The position numbers and the translations under genes were made by a program. DNA of 49,191 nt from Bacteroidaceae bacterium (GTDB lineage: Bacteria > Bacteroidota > Bacteroidia > Bacteroidales > Bacteroidaceae). Below, piece by piece: positions 7,901 through 15,531 of this stretch (its first letter is position 1; each line of letters starts with the position of its first letter). The notes beneath the pieces were generated by a model. That model had not been told where the DNA came from and made no database searches. It worked only from the letters and a program-made list of their open reading frames with translations. The stretch spans positions 1 through 49,191 of the forward strand of contig JAGAAL010000007.1 in NCBI GenBank assembly GCA_017615245.1, written 5' to 3'.

Positions 7901-9025
7901 ATGAAACAAGAAGGTAAAATAATAGTCATGGCGGATTCGTTTAAGGGTTCGCTAAGCAGCACGGAAGTAGCTGAGGCTGTGAAAGAAGCATTGCTAGCAA
8001 AGGACGCCAACCTGGAAGTGCTGACCTACGGCATATCAGATGGTGGCGAAGGATTTGCAGAAACAGTAACTAATGCACGTGGTGGAAAGATGGTGGAGAT
8101 GGAGGCTCACGATGCCCTACTCCGCCCTATCAAGACACACTACGGACTGATGGACGACTGTGCCGTGATGGATGTTGCATCTGTCGTAGGACTGTCAATG
8201 TTGAAAATCATGGAACAAAATCCGTGGAAAGCAACCAGCTTTGGTGTGGGTGAAATGATTCTTCATATCCTGAAGCATGGTGCACGAAAAATCATCATAG
8301 GACTAGGTGGGTCGGCCACAAACGACTGTGGACGTGGTATGCTGGAAGCCATGATTGGCGCGAAGAGAGTCAGCGACTGCATGATGGAATGGCCGTATGG
8401 CATGAGGAAATCGAGAAACGACTTACAGGAAGCGCTACATGAAGTGAAAGGTCTAGACGATTGTAAATTCATCATTGCTACGGATGTGGAGAATCCGCTG
8501 ATTGGCCCTAACGGAGCAACCCATATGTTTGCAGCCCAGAAAGGTGCATCGCCTGCTATCCTACCACGACTCGAGCAACGTAACCGCAAGTTCGGACAGA
8601 TGCTGGAAACACAGACTGGACGATCTATCGTCGACCAACCAGGTGCAGGAGCAGCTGGCGGAATCGGTGCAGCTCTCATGACCATGAAGCATTGGAAGAT
8701 GCAGCGTGGTATCGACCTGCTGATGGACCTGTATGACATTCGTTCGCTGATGCAGTCGGCCTCGATGATTATCACAGGCGAAGGATGCATTGACCGCCAA
8801 ACCCTCTGCGGAAAAGCTCCTTACGGCATCGGAATGATGGCAAAAGAGATGGGCATTCCTTGTGTCGCCCTCTGCGGACAACAAAGCGATGACTTCGACC
8901 TCACATTGGCACCTTGGACGAAAATCGTTCAGGTCTCACCGCCCGAACAAACATTATCGGAATCGATGAGACCTGAGGTCGTAAGAGAAAATATTATACA
9001 AAGTATTAAGCGGTTAAAAATTTAA
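7901..9025 (+). CDS. glxK: Glycerate kinase (GlxK/GarK family)
   Basis: 374 residues, the normal size of the family. The N-terminus KIIVMADSFKGSLSS is the standard opening, and LTYGISDGGEGF, IGLGGSATNDCGRGML, PGAGAAGGIGA and ITGEGCIDRQT match the conserved glycine-rich and acidic motifs. It phosphorylates D-glycerate with ATP, most likely giving 2-phosphoglycerate, and acts in the cytoplasm. The ATG at 7901 is chosen because starting at the next Met (residue 10) would remove the first beta strand. The promoter box lies almost on the start codon, suggesting a leaderless message. The stop codon is inside the palindromic terminator. It stands alone between a divergent GH95 gene and a convergent lipoprotein gene. 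Confidence 0.93.
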   Translation: MKQEGKIIVMADSFKGSLSSTEVAEAVKEALLAKDANLEVLTYGISDGGEGFAETVTNARGGKMVEMEAHDALLRPIKTHYGLMDDCAVMDVASVVGLSMLKIMEQNPWKATSFGVGEMILHILKHGARKIIIGLGGSATNDCGRGMLEAMIGAKRVSDCMMEWPYGMRKSRNDLQEALHEVKGLDDCKFIIATDVENPLIGPNGATHMFAAQKGASPAILPRLEQRNRKFGQMLETQTGRSIVDQPGAGAAGGIGAALMTMKHWKMQRGIDLLMDLYDIRSLMQSASMIITGEGCIDRQTLCGKAPYGIGMMAKEMGIPCVALCGQQSDDFDLTLAPWTKIVQVSPPEQTLSESMRPEVVRENIIQSIKRLKI

Positions 9026-9034
9026 CCGCTTAAT
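9005..9034. terminator. Bidirectional palindromic terminator overlapping a stop codon
   Basis: A perfect 14-base inverted repeat (ATTAAGCGGTTAAA and its complement) with a two-base centre. The glycerate kinase TAA lies within the right arm, and the arm ends one base before the stop of the convergent lipoprotein gene. It can serve both transcripts, though the U-tracts are weak. Confidence 0.75.
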
Positions 9035-9862
9035 TTATTTCTTTAGCAGCGCCTTACCTTTTTCAGAGAAATACTTCTCCACTTTCTTGTAAGGTACTGT
9101 ACATTCTGGCATACCAACTACGAAAGGAGCAATTTCGTATGCACTATATACAAACTTCACACCTTCGGCCGTGAACCACGGTTCGATATACGGTAATGGG
9201 AAGTTCTCATAAACGCCATCGAACAGACACTCCTCGAACCCCGCATCAGTACTTTCTTCGAAATAGTCGGCAATATGCTCCTTGATGATGGGTGCCAACT
9301 GAGTGGTGTCAGCAAACATGTCCCATCCTAACTGGGAACCGTCCTCCTTATTGAAAGACACACCATAATAGAATGGCATACCATGAGCACCACCTGTGTA
9401 GTCATAGCCCTCGACCTCGAAAGAGACGAAATTGAGACTATCGGTCGCCAATTTCACCTCACGTTCGAGATAAGCACCAAAGCCATCGAAGAGACCTTCT
9501 TCGTCGCATTCCTGAAAATACTCAGCAGCATAATGCTTCAGCATCTCGTCGCCGAAGTCAGGTTCACCTTCGTATGACTTACCCAGCATGCCATGCATCC
9601 ACACCTTGATAGAATCGACCAACGCAGGATTGCCTGATACAGGAATGTCGATGTTCAGCGAATAGTGAATCTCTACACCGTTCTGTTCGAGACTATCGAT
9701 GAAATACTTGTTCTCTGTACGGAACTCCATATTGCCCAAAGCGATGGAGTCAAGTACCAAAGAGTCGGAATCATTCTCTGATGATGCCTCAGGCACCAAA
9801 CCACACGATACCACGAAGGTAGCTGTGAGTAGGTATGCAATGCAATAGAGCAGCTTTTTCAT
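9035..9862 (-). CDS. Lipoprotein with DUF3298/RsiV-like domain
   Basis: 275 residues. The N-terminus is a lipoprotein signal with the cysteine at C20 (FVVSC). The acidic linker after it (SENDSDS) is typical for surface or outer-membrane lipoproteins of this phylum. The remainder matches the DUF4163/DUF3298 pair seen in RsiV and PdaC: DYTGGAHG at about 154-161, then a section like the DUF3298 strand-helix, ending in VPYKKVEKYF. In other bacteria this fold binds or cleaves peptidoglycan-related ligands or senses lysozyme; the role here is unknown. It starts 20 bases after pnp on the same strand with no promoter box between, so it probably is co-transcribed with pnp. Confidence 0.75.
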   Translation of the reverse strand: MKKLLYCIAYLLTATFVVSCGLVPEASSENDSDSLVLDSIALGNMEFRTENKYFIDSLEQNGVEIHYSLNIDIPVSGNPALVDSIKVWMHGMLGKSYEGEPDFGDEMLKHYAAEYFQECDEEGLFDGFGAYLEREVKLATDSLNFVSFEVEGYDYTGGAHGMPFYYGVSFNKEDGSQLGWDMFADTTQLAPIIKEHIADYFEESTDAGFEECLFDGVYENFPLPYIEPWFTAEGVKFVYSAYEIAPFVVGMPECTVPYKKVEKYFSEKGKALLKK

Positions 9863-9882
9863 GTAGGACTTACATTTTATAT

Positions 9883-12207
9883 TTACAACAAGTCGTCGAG
9901 TGCACTCTTCACGCCGATTTCAGACGATGCAGTATCAGCAGATGCACCCTTAGGGCTATCATCATGACGATGACGATCGTGACCGCGACGTTCACGACGC
10001 TCGCCACGTTCGGGACGTTCACGACGTTCACCTCTTTCACCACGTGCGGGTCGCTCAGGACGCTCTGTGTATCCCTCTGGCTTCTCAAGGAGTACACGAT
10101 GTGAAAGTTTGAACTTACCAGTCTTTGGATCGACATCAAGCAACTTCACTTCGATTTCGTCATCTTCCTTGATACCCGTCTCTTCCATTGTTTCGAAACG
10201 CTTCCAGTCGATTTCGGAGATATGGAGCAGACCTTCCTTACCTGGGAGGAACTCAACAAAGCAACCGTAAGGCATGATTGACTTCACCTTGCTCTTGTAT
10301 ACTTCGCCAACCTCAGGAACAGCCACGATAGCCTTAATTTTAGCAAGTGCCAGCTGGATAGCCTCCTTGTTTGGAGCAGCCACCTGAACCTTACCTACGC
10401 CGTCTTCCTCATCGATGGTGATGATGGTCTGAGTCTCTTCCTGCATAGCCTGAATAATCTTACCACCAGGACCGATAACAGCACCGATCATATCCTTAGG
10501 GATGATAATCTGTTCGATACGTGGTACGTGTGGCTTGAAGTCCTCACGAGGAGCAGAGATGGTCTTCATCATCTCACCCATGATATGTTCGCGACCGGCT
10601 TTTGCCTGCATAAGTGCCTTTTCGAGGATTTCGTATGACAGACCGTCGCACTTGATATCCATCTGCGTAGCAGTAATACCATTAACTGTACCGGTAGTCT
10701 TGAAGTCCATATCGCCAAGGTGGTCTTCATCACCAAGGATATCACTCAGGATTGCATACTTGTCTTCGCCTGGATTCTTAATCAGACCCATTGCAATACC
10801 AGCTACAGGATTCTTGATAGGCACACCTGCATCCATCAGAGCTAACGTTCCGGCACAAGTGGTAGCCATTGATGATGAGCCGTTTGATTCGAGCACATCA
10901 CTTACAACACGAACTGTGTATGGGAAATCATCAGGCAGCTGACCTTTGATGCCACGCCAAGCCAGATGACCGTGACCGATCTCACGACGACCTGTGCTGC
11001 GCTGTGCCTTCGCTTCACCTGTTGAGAATGGAGGGAAGTTATAGTGGAGCAGGAATCGCATGTTGTAACGCTCCAACGCACCATCAACCAGCTTCTCATC
11101 AAGCTTGGTACCCAGAGTAGCAGTTGCGAGTGCTTGTGTTTCACCACGAGTGAAGATAGCCGAACCGTGAGGTCCTGGTAGCGGGCTTACCTCGCACCAA
11201 ATTGGGCGAATATCGGTTGTGTGACGTCCGTCAAGACGGATACCCTCATCGAGGATACAACGACGCATAGCATCACGCTCAACATCTGCATAGTAACGGT
11301 CAACCAATACGTTCTTCTCTTCGAGTTCCTCTTCAGTCATATCAGGATGAGCAGCAGCATAAGCCTCCTTGAATTCTTCGCGGATAGCTTCGAACGCATC
11401 CGTACGCTCGTGCTTCTCCAAACCCTGCTTGGTTACATCGTATGCTTTCTGATAGCAATTGTTCTTTACAGCCTCACGAAGTTCTTCGTCATTCTCCTCG
11501 TGACAATATTCGCGCTTCACATCAGTACCGAGTTCCTTCATAAGTTCCTTCTGCATGCGGCACTGAGGCTTGATAGCTTCATGAGCAGCCTTCAGAGCCT
11601 CGAGCAGATCGAGTTCGCTCACTTCCTTCATCTCACCCTCTACCATCATGATGTTCTCCTCGGTAGCACCAACCATCAAATCCATATCAGCTTCCTTCAG
11701 CTGTTCGAATGTTGGGTTGATAACAAACTCGCCGTTGATACGAGCCACACGAACCTCAGAAATCGGGCCTTCGAATGGAATGTCTGAGCAAGCCAAAGCT
11801 GCAGAAGCAGCAAATCCTGCAAGTGCGTCAGGCATATCTACTCCGTCCGCAGAGAAAAGGATAACGTTTACATACACCTCTGCGTGATAGTTTGATGGGA
11901 ACAGAGGACGGAGTGCACGATCGACAAGGCGACATGTCAGAATTTCTTCATCTGATGGCTTGCCTTCACGTCTTGTAAAACCTCCAGGGAATCGGCCGTT
12001 TGCGGCATACTTCTCACGATACTCTACCTGGAGTGGCATAAAATCTGTTCCTGGTACGGCATCTTTGGCGGCACAAACAGTGGCCAGGAGCATGGTGTTG
12101 CCCATACGGAGCATCACGGAACCATCGGCTTGTTTTGCCAGCTTTCCTGTCTCAATGCTGATTTCTCTTCCGTCAGGCAATGAGACTGTCTTTGTAATTA
12201 CATTCAT
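9883..12207 (-). CDS. pnp: Polyribonucleotide nucleotidyltransferase (PNPase)
   Basis: 774 residues. Two RNase PH-like domains are visible (first from about 10, second from about 320 with [14 protein letters not shown] and [13 protein letters not shown]), followed by a KH domain ([19 protein letters not shown], about 555-615) and an S1 domain ([20 protein letters not shown], about 620-690). The enzyme degrades RNA 3' to 5' with phosphate and is a core of RNA turnover. The last 85 residues form an unusually Arg/Glu/Gly-rich tail ([17 protein letters not shown]...) ending in SALDDLL; such a tail could bind RNA. The start is supported by the promoter box 38 bases upstream. The DUF3298 lipoprotein gene follows after 20 bases. 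Confidence 0.97.
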   Translation of the reverse strand: MNVITKTVSLPDGREISIETGKLAKQADGSVMLRMGNTMLLATVCAAKDAVPGTDFMPLQVEYREKYAANGRFPGGFTRREGKPSDEEILTCRLVDRALRPLFPSNYHAEVYVNVILFSADGVDMPDALAGFAASAALACSDIPFEGPISEVRVARINGEFVINPTFEQLKEADMDLMVGATEENIMMVEGEMKEVSELDLLEALKAAHEAIKPQCRMQKELMKELGTDVKREYCHEENDEELREAVKNNCYQKAYDVTKQGLEKHERTDAFEAIREEFKEAYAAAHPDMTEEELEEKNVLVDRYYADVERDAMRRCILDEGIRLDGRHTTDIRPIWCEVSPLPGPHGSAIFTRGETQALATATLGTKLDEKLVDGALERYNMRFLLHYNFPPFSTGEAKAQRSTGRREIGHGHLAWRGIKGQLPDDFPYTVRVVSDVLESNGSSSMATTCAGTLALMDAGVPIKNPVAGIAMGLIKNPGEDKYAILSDILGDEDHLGDMDFKTTGTVNGITATQMDIKCDGLSYEILEKALMQAKAGREHIMGEMMKTISAPREDFKPHVPRIEQIIIPKDMIGAVIGPGGKIIQAMQEETQTIITIDEEDGVGKVQVAAPNKEAIQLALAKIKAIVAVPEVGEVYKSKVKSIMPYGCFVEFLPGKEGLLHISEIDWKRFETMEETGIKEDDEIEVKLLDVDPKTGKFKLSHRVLLEKPEGYTERPERPARGERGERRERPERGERRERRGHDRHRHDDSPKGASADTASSEIGVKSALDDLL

Positions 12208-12244
12208 CTTTAAAACTTTATATATGTTTTGACATAAAAATCGT

Positions 12245-12253
12245 GCAAAGATA
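12245..12253 (-). promoter_or_regulatory. -7 promoter box for pnp
   Basis: TATCTTTGC on the minus strand, 38 bases before the pnp ATG. Confidence 0.75.
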
Positions 12254-12266
12254 ACAAAAATTCAGC

Positions 12267-12287
12267 GATTAACGGTTAGCGGTTGGC
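12267..12287. repeat. Three degenerate heptamers between divergent promoters
   Basis: GATTAAC, GGTTAGC and GGTTGGC follow each other without gaps between the pnp promoter and the next gene's promoter. Confidence 0.5.
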
Positions 12288-12327
12288 GTTTTTTTACTTT
12301 TTCGTTTTCGATTTCGTTTTTTTTCAC

Positions 12328-12336
12328 TAATTTTGC
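12328..12336 (+). promoter_or_regulatory. -7 promoter box for the thioredoxin-fold lipoprotein
   Basis: TAATTTTGC within a 22-base stretch (12317-12338, T-run then CACTAATTTTGCGC) that recurs exactly at 18161-18182 in front of the DUF3256 gene. Confidence 0.75.
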
Positions 12337-12372
12337 GCTCGCTAAACAAAGTATTGCGCAAAATAAACAGTT

Positions 12373-13542
12373 ATGAACAATTTCAAAAGTATTCTGATTA
12401 TTACATTTTATAATTTTATAATTCTTACATTTTTCTCAGCCTGCGACAATGGTCCCAAGTTTCAAGTTGAAGGAACCATCAGCGAAGCCGATGGGAAGAT
12501 GTTGTATCTCGAAGCGATGACCTTGGAAGGCATCCAGCGTATTGACTCCACCCGTCTCAAGGGCGACGGCACATTCCGTTTCAACGTTCCCGCACCGACC
12601 AATCCCGAGTTTTATGCACTCTGTGTCGACAACCAACGCATCAACTTCTCCATCGACTCCACAGAGACCATACGCTTCACCGCCCAGCTGCCCACATTCA
12701 GCAGCAGCTACACGGTCGAGGGGTCAGACAACTGCCAGAAAATCAAGGAGATAGCGTTGTTGCAGTCAGCCCTTCAGCAGCAAATCATCGAACTTGAGAA
12801 AAACCAGTCGATGTACCCAGGCGATATCGTCGACAGCATCGAAGTGCTGGTGAATGCCTATAAAGAACGGATGAAGAACGACTACATCTACAAGGAGCCG
12901 ATGAAAGCTTATGCTTACTATGCTGTGTGCCAGTCTATCACCGACCTGCAGACCACCTATCAGCTGTTCAACCCTTCCACCAATCGTGACGATGTGAAGT
13001 GCTATGCCGCAATTGCGACCGCCTGGGACGGCCTGTATCCCGAAGCCAAACGTACAGAGCAGATCTGCAATATGGTCATTCAGGGCATGAGCAACACCGC
13101 GCCTTCACAACCCAAATACGTGAATATCGACGAGTCGAAAATCTCAGAAGTGAGCATCCTTGACATCGAACTGCCCGATATCAACGGTAAGATGCGTAAA
13201 CTGACCGACCTCAAAGGAAAGGTTGTGATGCTCGACTTCACCATCTATAGCACAAAAGAGTCTGCCGAGCGCACACGTCGTATGCGTGATGTGTACGAGA
13301 AGTACAAAGGACAGGGATTCGAAATCTACCAAGTGTCACTCGATAACGACATCCATTTCTGGAAAGTCTCATGCGAGAAACTGCCTTGGATATGCGTACA
13401 CGAAACCGACGGATCTGCAGTCAACCTCTATGGAGTAGTCAACGTACCTACCTTCTTCCTTATCAACCGCAACAATGAACTGGTAAAGCGAAGCGATCAA
13501 GTAACCACTTCGCTCGAAGAAGAAATCAAGCGTCTACTTTAA
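12373..13542 (+). CDS. DUF4369/TlpA-like lipoprotein lacking the CxxC
   Basis: 389 residues. The lipoprotein cysteine is C24 (FFSAC). Residues 30-115 match the DUF4369 beta domain (VEGTISEADGKMLYLEA), a helical linker follows, and 262-389 has the AhpC-TSA/thioredoxin layout: LPDINGKMRKLTDLKGKVVMLDF, then a cis-Pro segment VPTFFLI. In TlpA/ResA proteins a WCxxC follows the LDF strand; here the aligned positions are S293, T294, K295, E296, S297, so both cysteines are absent and the protein should not be a disulfide reductase. The related protein at 39285-40415 keeps WCGPC. The hydrophobic core of the signal is encoded by TTACATTTTATAATTTT-type repeat sequence. It ends four bases from a convergent gene. 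Confidence 0.85.
   Translation: MNNFKSILIITFYNFIILTFFSACDNGPKFQVEGTISEADGKMLYLEAMTLEGIQRIDSTRLKGDGTFRFNVPAPTNPEFYALCVDNQRINFSIDSTETIRFTAQLPTFSSSYTVEGSDNCQKIKEIALLQSALQQQIIELEKNQSMYPGDIVDSIEVLVNAYKERMKNDYIYKEPMKAYAYYAVCQSITDLQTTYQLFNPSTNRDDVKCYAAIATAWDGLYPEAKRTEQICNMVIQGMSNTAPSQPKYVNIDESKISEVSILDIELPDINGKMRKLTDLKGKVVMLDFTIYSTKESAERTRRMRDVYEKYKGQGFEIYQVSLDNDIHFWKVSCEKLPWICVHETDGSAVNLYGVVNVPTFFLINRNNELVKRSDQVTTSLEEEIKRLL
12401..12434 (+). repeat. AT-rich repeat vocabulary forming a lipoprotein signal core
   Basis: ATTACATTTTATAATTTT followed by ATAATTCTTACATTT, translated as the hydrophobic core ITFYNFIILTF. Similar units are non-coding at 7796-7858 and 18127-18170. Confidence 0.6.
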
Positions 13543-13546
13543 GGTG

Positions 13547-14395
13547 CTACACGTCTCTCTTGAATTGAACCGGTATTGTATATTTCACTCTTATTGGCTT
13601 ACCTCTCATCCTGCCAGGTCTCCATCTTGGCATAGCTTTGAGAACCCGTAAAGCCTCTTCGTCACATGCTTTATTCAAGGATCTGACAACCTTAAAATAC
13701 TCCAGCTCACCATCAACCTCTACGACAAATTCAATGATAGATTTGCCCTGCACTTCCCCATTCTGTACACACTTAGGAAGACGGACATTGTTTTCGAGAT
13801 ATTCTATCAAACGATCCATCCCCCCTGGGAACTCAGGCATTACCTCATACTGGACAAATATCCCCTCCTCTTCTACTTTTTTCTCCCATGCGATGTCACC
13901 ATCAACAGCCTGCTTACCTATTTCCACAAGTTCATCGTTCACGCCACGTTTCACTACATAGTCACGATAGGTAAACTCTGTTCTACCCCACGTTTTCTTT
14001 AGCTGGACAGTATCGAACTGAGCACGGACATTATCACTAACCTTATTTAAATATAAATAGCGCCAATTGTGCCATTCAATATAATGAGGAAGCCACTTCA
14101 TCAGCTTGATGACCTCCGCATCGTCTTTTTGCTTCTCTATGAAACGACGCGCATAAACCTCAGCCTGAATAGTCTTAGCCCAATAGCCTTGTTTTATCTT
14201 TACGGCATCAATGAACTTATCAGCTGATTCGTAAAAAGCATAAGGGTTGGAATCTTCTGCAAAAAAGTTTGATTTCAATGGTGAATCCTTCGGTTCTTTG
14301 TTATCCCGATTTACCTCTGAAGGCACTACTTGTGAGTTCCCGTTTCTGCACGAAAGGAAACACATTAAAATAGCAAATACTACTAACTGTCTCAT
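13547..14395 (-). CDS. Lipoprotein with TonB C-terminal-like domain
   Basis: 282 residues from the ATG at 14395. An in-frame ATG 20 codons upstream (14455) is possible but lies above the promoter box at 14424-14432, so the internal start is chosen; it gives a clean lipoprotein signal (MRQLVVFAILMCFLSC, C16). The last 95 residues match the TonB C-terminal domain as found in many Bacteroidetes envelope proteins: PEFPGGMDRLIEYLENNV, GKSIIEFVVEVDGEL, DEEALRVLKAMPRWRPGR, and PVQF near the end. The middle part (25-180) is not recognised. Because there is no N-terminal transmembrane helix and no proline-rich arm, it is unlikely to be the energising TonB; these domains can act as partner-binding modules. 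Confidence 0.8.
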   Translation of the reverse strand: MRQLVVFAILMCFLSCRNGNSQVVPSEVNRDNKEPKDSPLKSNFFAEDSNPYAFYESADKFIDAVKIKQGYWAKTIQAEVYARRFIEKQKDDAEVIKLMKWLPHYIEWHNWRYLYLNKVSDNVRAQFDTVQLKKTWGRTEFTYRDYVVKRGVNDELVEIGKQAVDGDIAWEKKVEEEGIFVQYEVMPEFPGGMDRLIEYLENNVRLPKCVQNGEVQGKSIIEFVVEVDGELEYFKVVRSLNKACDEEALRVLKAMPRWRPGRMRGKPIRVKYTIPVQFKRDV

Positions 14396-14423
14396 AACTT
14401 CACATGTTTTATTAATTTGCGCT

Positions 14424-14432
14424 GCAAAGTTA
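14424..14432 (-). promoter_or_regulatory. -7 promoter box for the TonB-domain lipoprotein
   Basis: TAACTTTGC on the minus strand, about 29 bases before the ATG at 14395. Confidence 0.7.
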
Positions 14433-14472
14433 CGACAAAAATAATAATGTGCCAAACAAAAGAGGGGTAATT

Positions 14473-14524
14473 CTTCAAAAAGGAAATGCCACGCTCACAG
14501 TATAGCACAAGACTGTTTTTGAAG
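14473..14524. repeat. Inverted repeat in a 218-base intergenic region
   Basis: CTTCAAAAA (14473-14481) and TTTTTGAAG (14516-14524) are perfect nine-base arms around 34 bases. The rest of 14433-14613 shows no gene or clear terminator that I can support. Confidence 0.4.
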
Positions 14525-14613
14525 CAAAATCATCAAAAAGCATGGGGGGTAAAAATGCATACGAATTTCCAGAAATCATAAGCATTATAAGGGGAAATAG
14601 GCTCTTCAAACAC

Positions 14614-15531
14614 TTATTTCGACCCAATAAACAGGAACAACATCGACAGCAAAACAAGGGCAAGATCGAACACTTTGGCCTTGAGGTTTTTCTCGTGGAA
14701 CAACATTGCGCCGAAAAGGAACGACACAACCACGCTACCCCTTCGTATCATACTGACAATACTTATCATTGCTTCGTCATGACTCAACGCGTAGAAATAG
14801 ACGAAGTCGGCTGCGGACAGGAAGACGGAAATGAGGATGATGCACCAATCCCAATGAAACTGTGTGGTATTACGACGGTTCGGATACCACAGCACCAGCA
14901 ACATGATGCCCATCATGAAAAACTGATAGATGTTGTACCACGACTGAACTGCCATTTTGTCTAACCCCACCCCTACCCCAACGGGTGCCATGAGGTAACG
15001 GTCGTAGAGTCCGCTAACAGCTCCAAATACATTTGCCAGCACTACCAGCGCTATCCATTTATTGTGCTTGAAATCTATCCCCTCTTTCTTCCCGCTGCGG
15101 CTCATCAGGTAGAATGAGATAATTGCGATGGTGACACCTACCCATTGCCACACATTGAGATATTCGCCCAGAAACGTGAGGGCCCCGATGAGCACCATCA
15201 CAGGACGTGTTGCATTGATAGGACCTACGATGGTGATAGGCAGGTTCTTCATACCGAAATAGCCACACAGCCACGAACAAAGCACAATGACGGATTTCAA
15301 CAAGATATAGCGATGTTCTTCCCATCCGTAACTGTGAGTATAGAACAGGCTGTCTTCACTCAGCCACCCCTGAGATGAGGTGATGATGAAGGGCAGAAAG
15401 ATAAGGCTGGAGAACAAGGTGTTGAGAAACAACACAGGAATGACAGCGTTGGCTCGTAACGACTTCTTCTTGAACACGTCATAGAAGCCCAGCAGGACTG
15501 CTGACAGGAATGCTAACAGTAACCACATCAT
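14614..15531 (-). CDS. EamA/DMT-family permease
   Basis: 305 residues from the ATG at 15531, which overlaps the TGA of the upstream gene by four bases (ATGA), the classic coupling arrangement; longer in-frame extensions exist but overlap the upstream coding region. The protein is almost entirely hydrophobic with about ten helices in two halves, as in EamA/DMT transporters. Recognisable parts are the opening LLLAFLSAVLLGFYDVFKKKSL, the GPINATRPVMVLIGALTFLGE segment of the first half, and RRGSVVVSFLFGAMLFHEK in the second. The family exports metabolites or moves sugars and amino acids across the inner membrane; the substrate cannot be read. Its coupling to the MATE-PAP2 frame suggests co-expression. 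Confidence 0.85.
   Translation of the reverse strand: MMWLLLAFLSAVLLGFYDVFKKKSLRANAVIPVLFLNTLFSSLIFLPFIITSSQGWLSEDSLFYTHSYGWEEHRYILLKSVIVLCSWLCGYFGMKNLPITIVGPINATRPVMVLIGALTFLGEYLNVWQWVGVTIAIISFYLMSRSGKKEGIDFKHNKWIALVVLANVFGAVSGLYDRYLMAPVGVGVGLDKMAVQSWYNIYQFFMMGIMLLVLWYPNRRNTTQFHWDWCIILISVFLSAADFVYFYALSHDEAMISIVSMIRRGSVVVSFLFGAMLFHEKNLKAKVFDLALVLLSMLFLFIGSK

Noticed and set aside
14475-14729. 84-codon minus-strand frame before the EamA 3' end
   Set aside because: It overlaps the end of the permease gene, is low complexity and Cys/Ser-rich, and has no promoter box.
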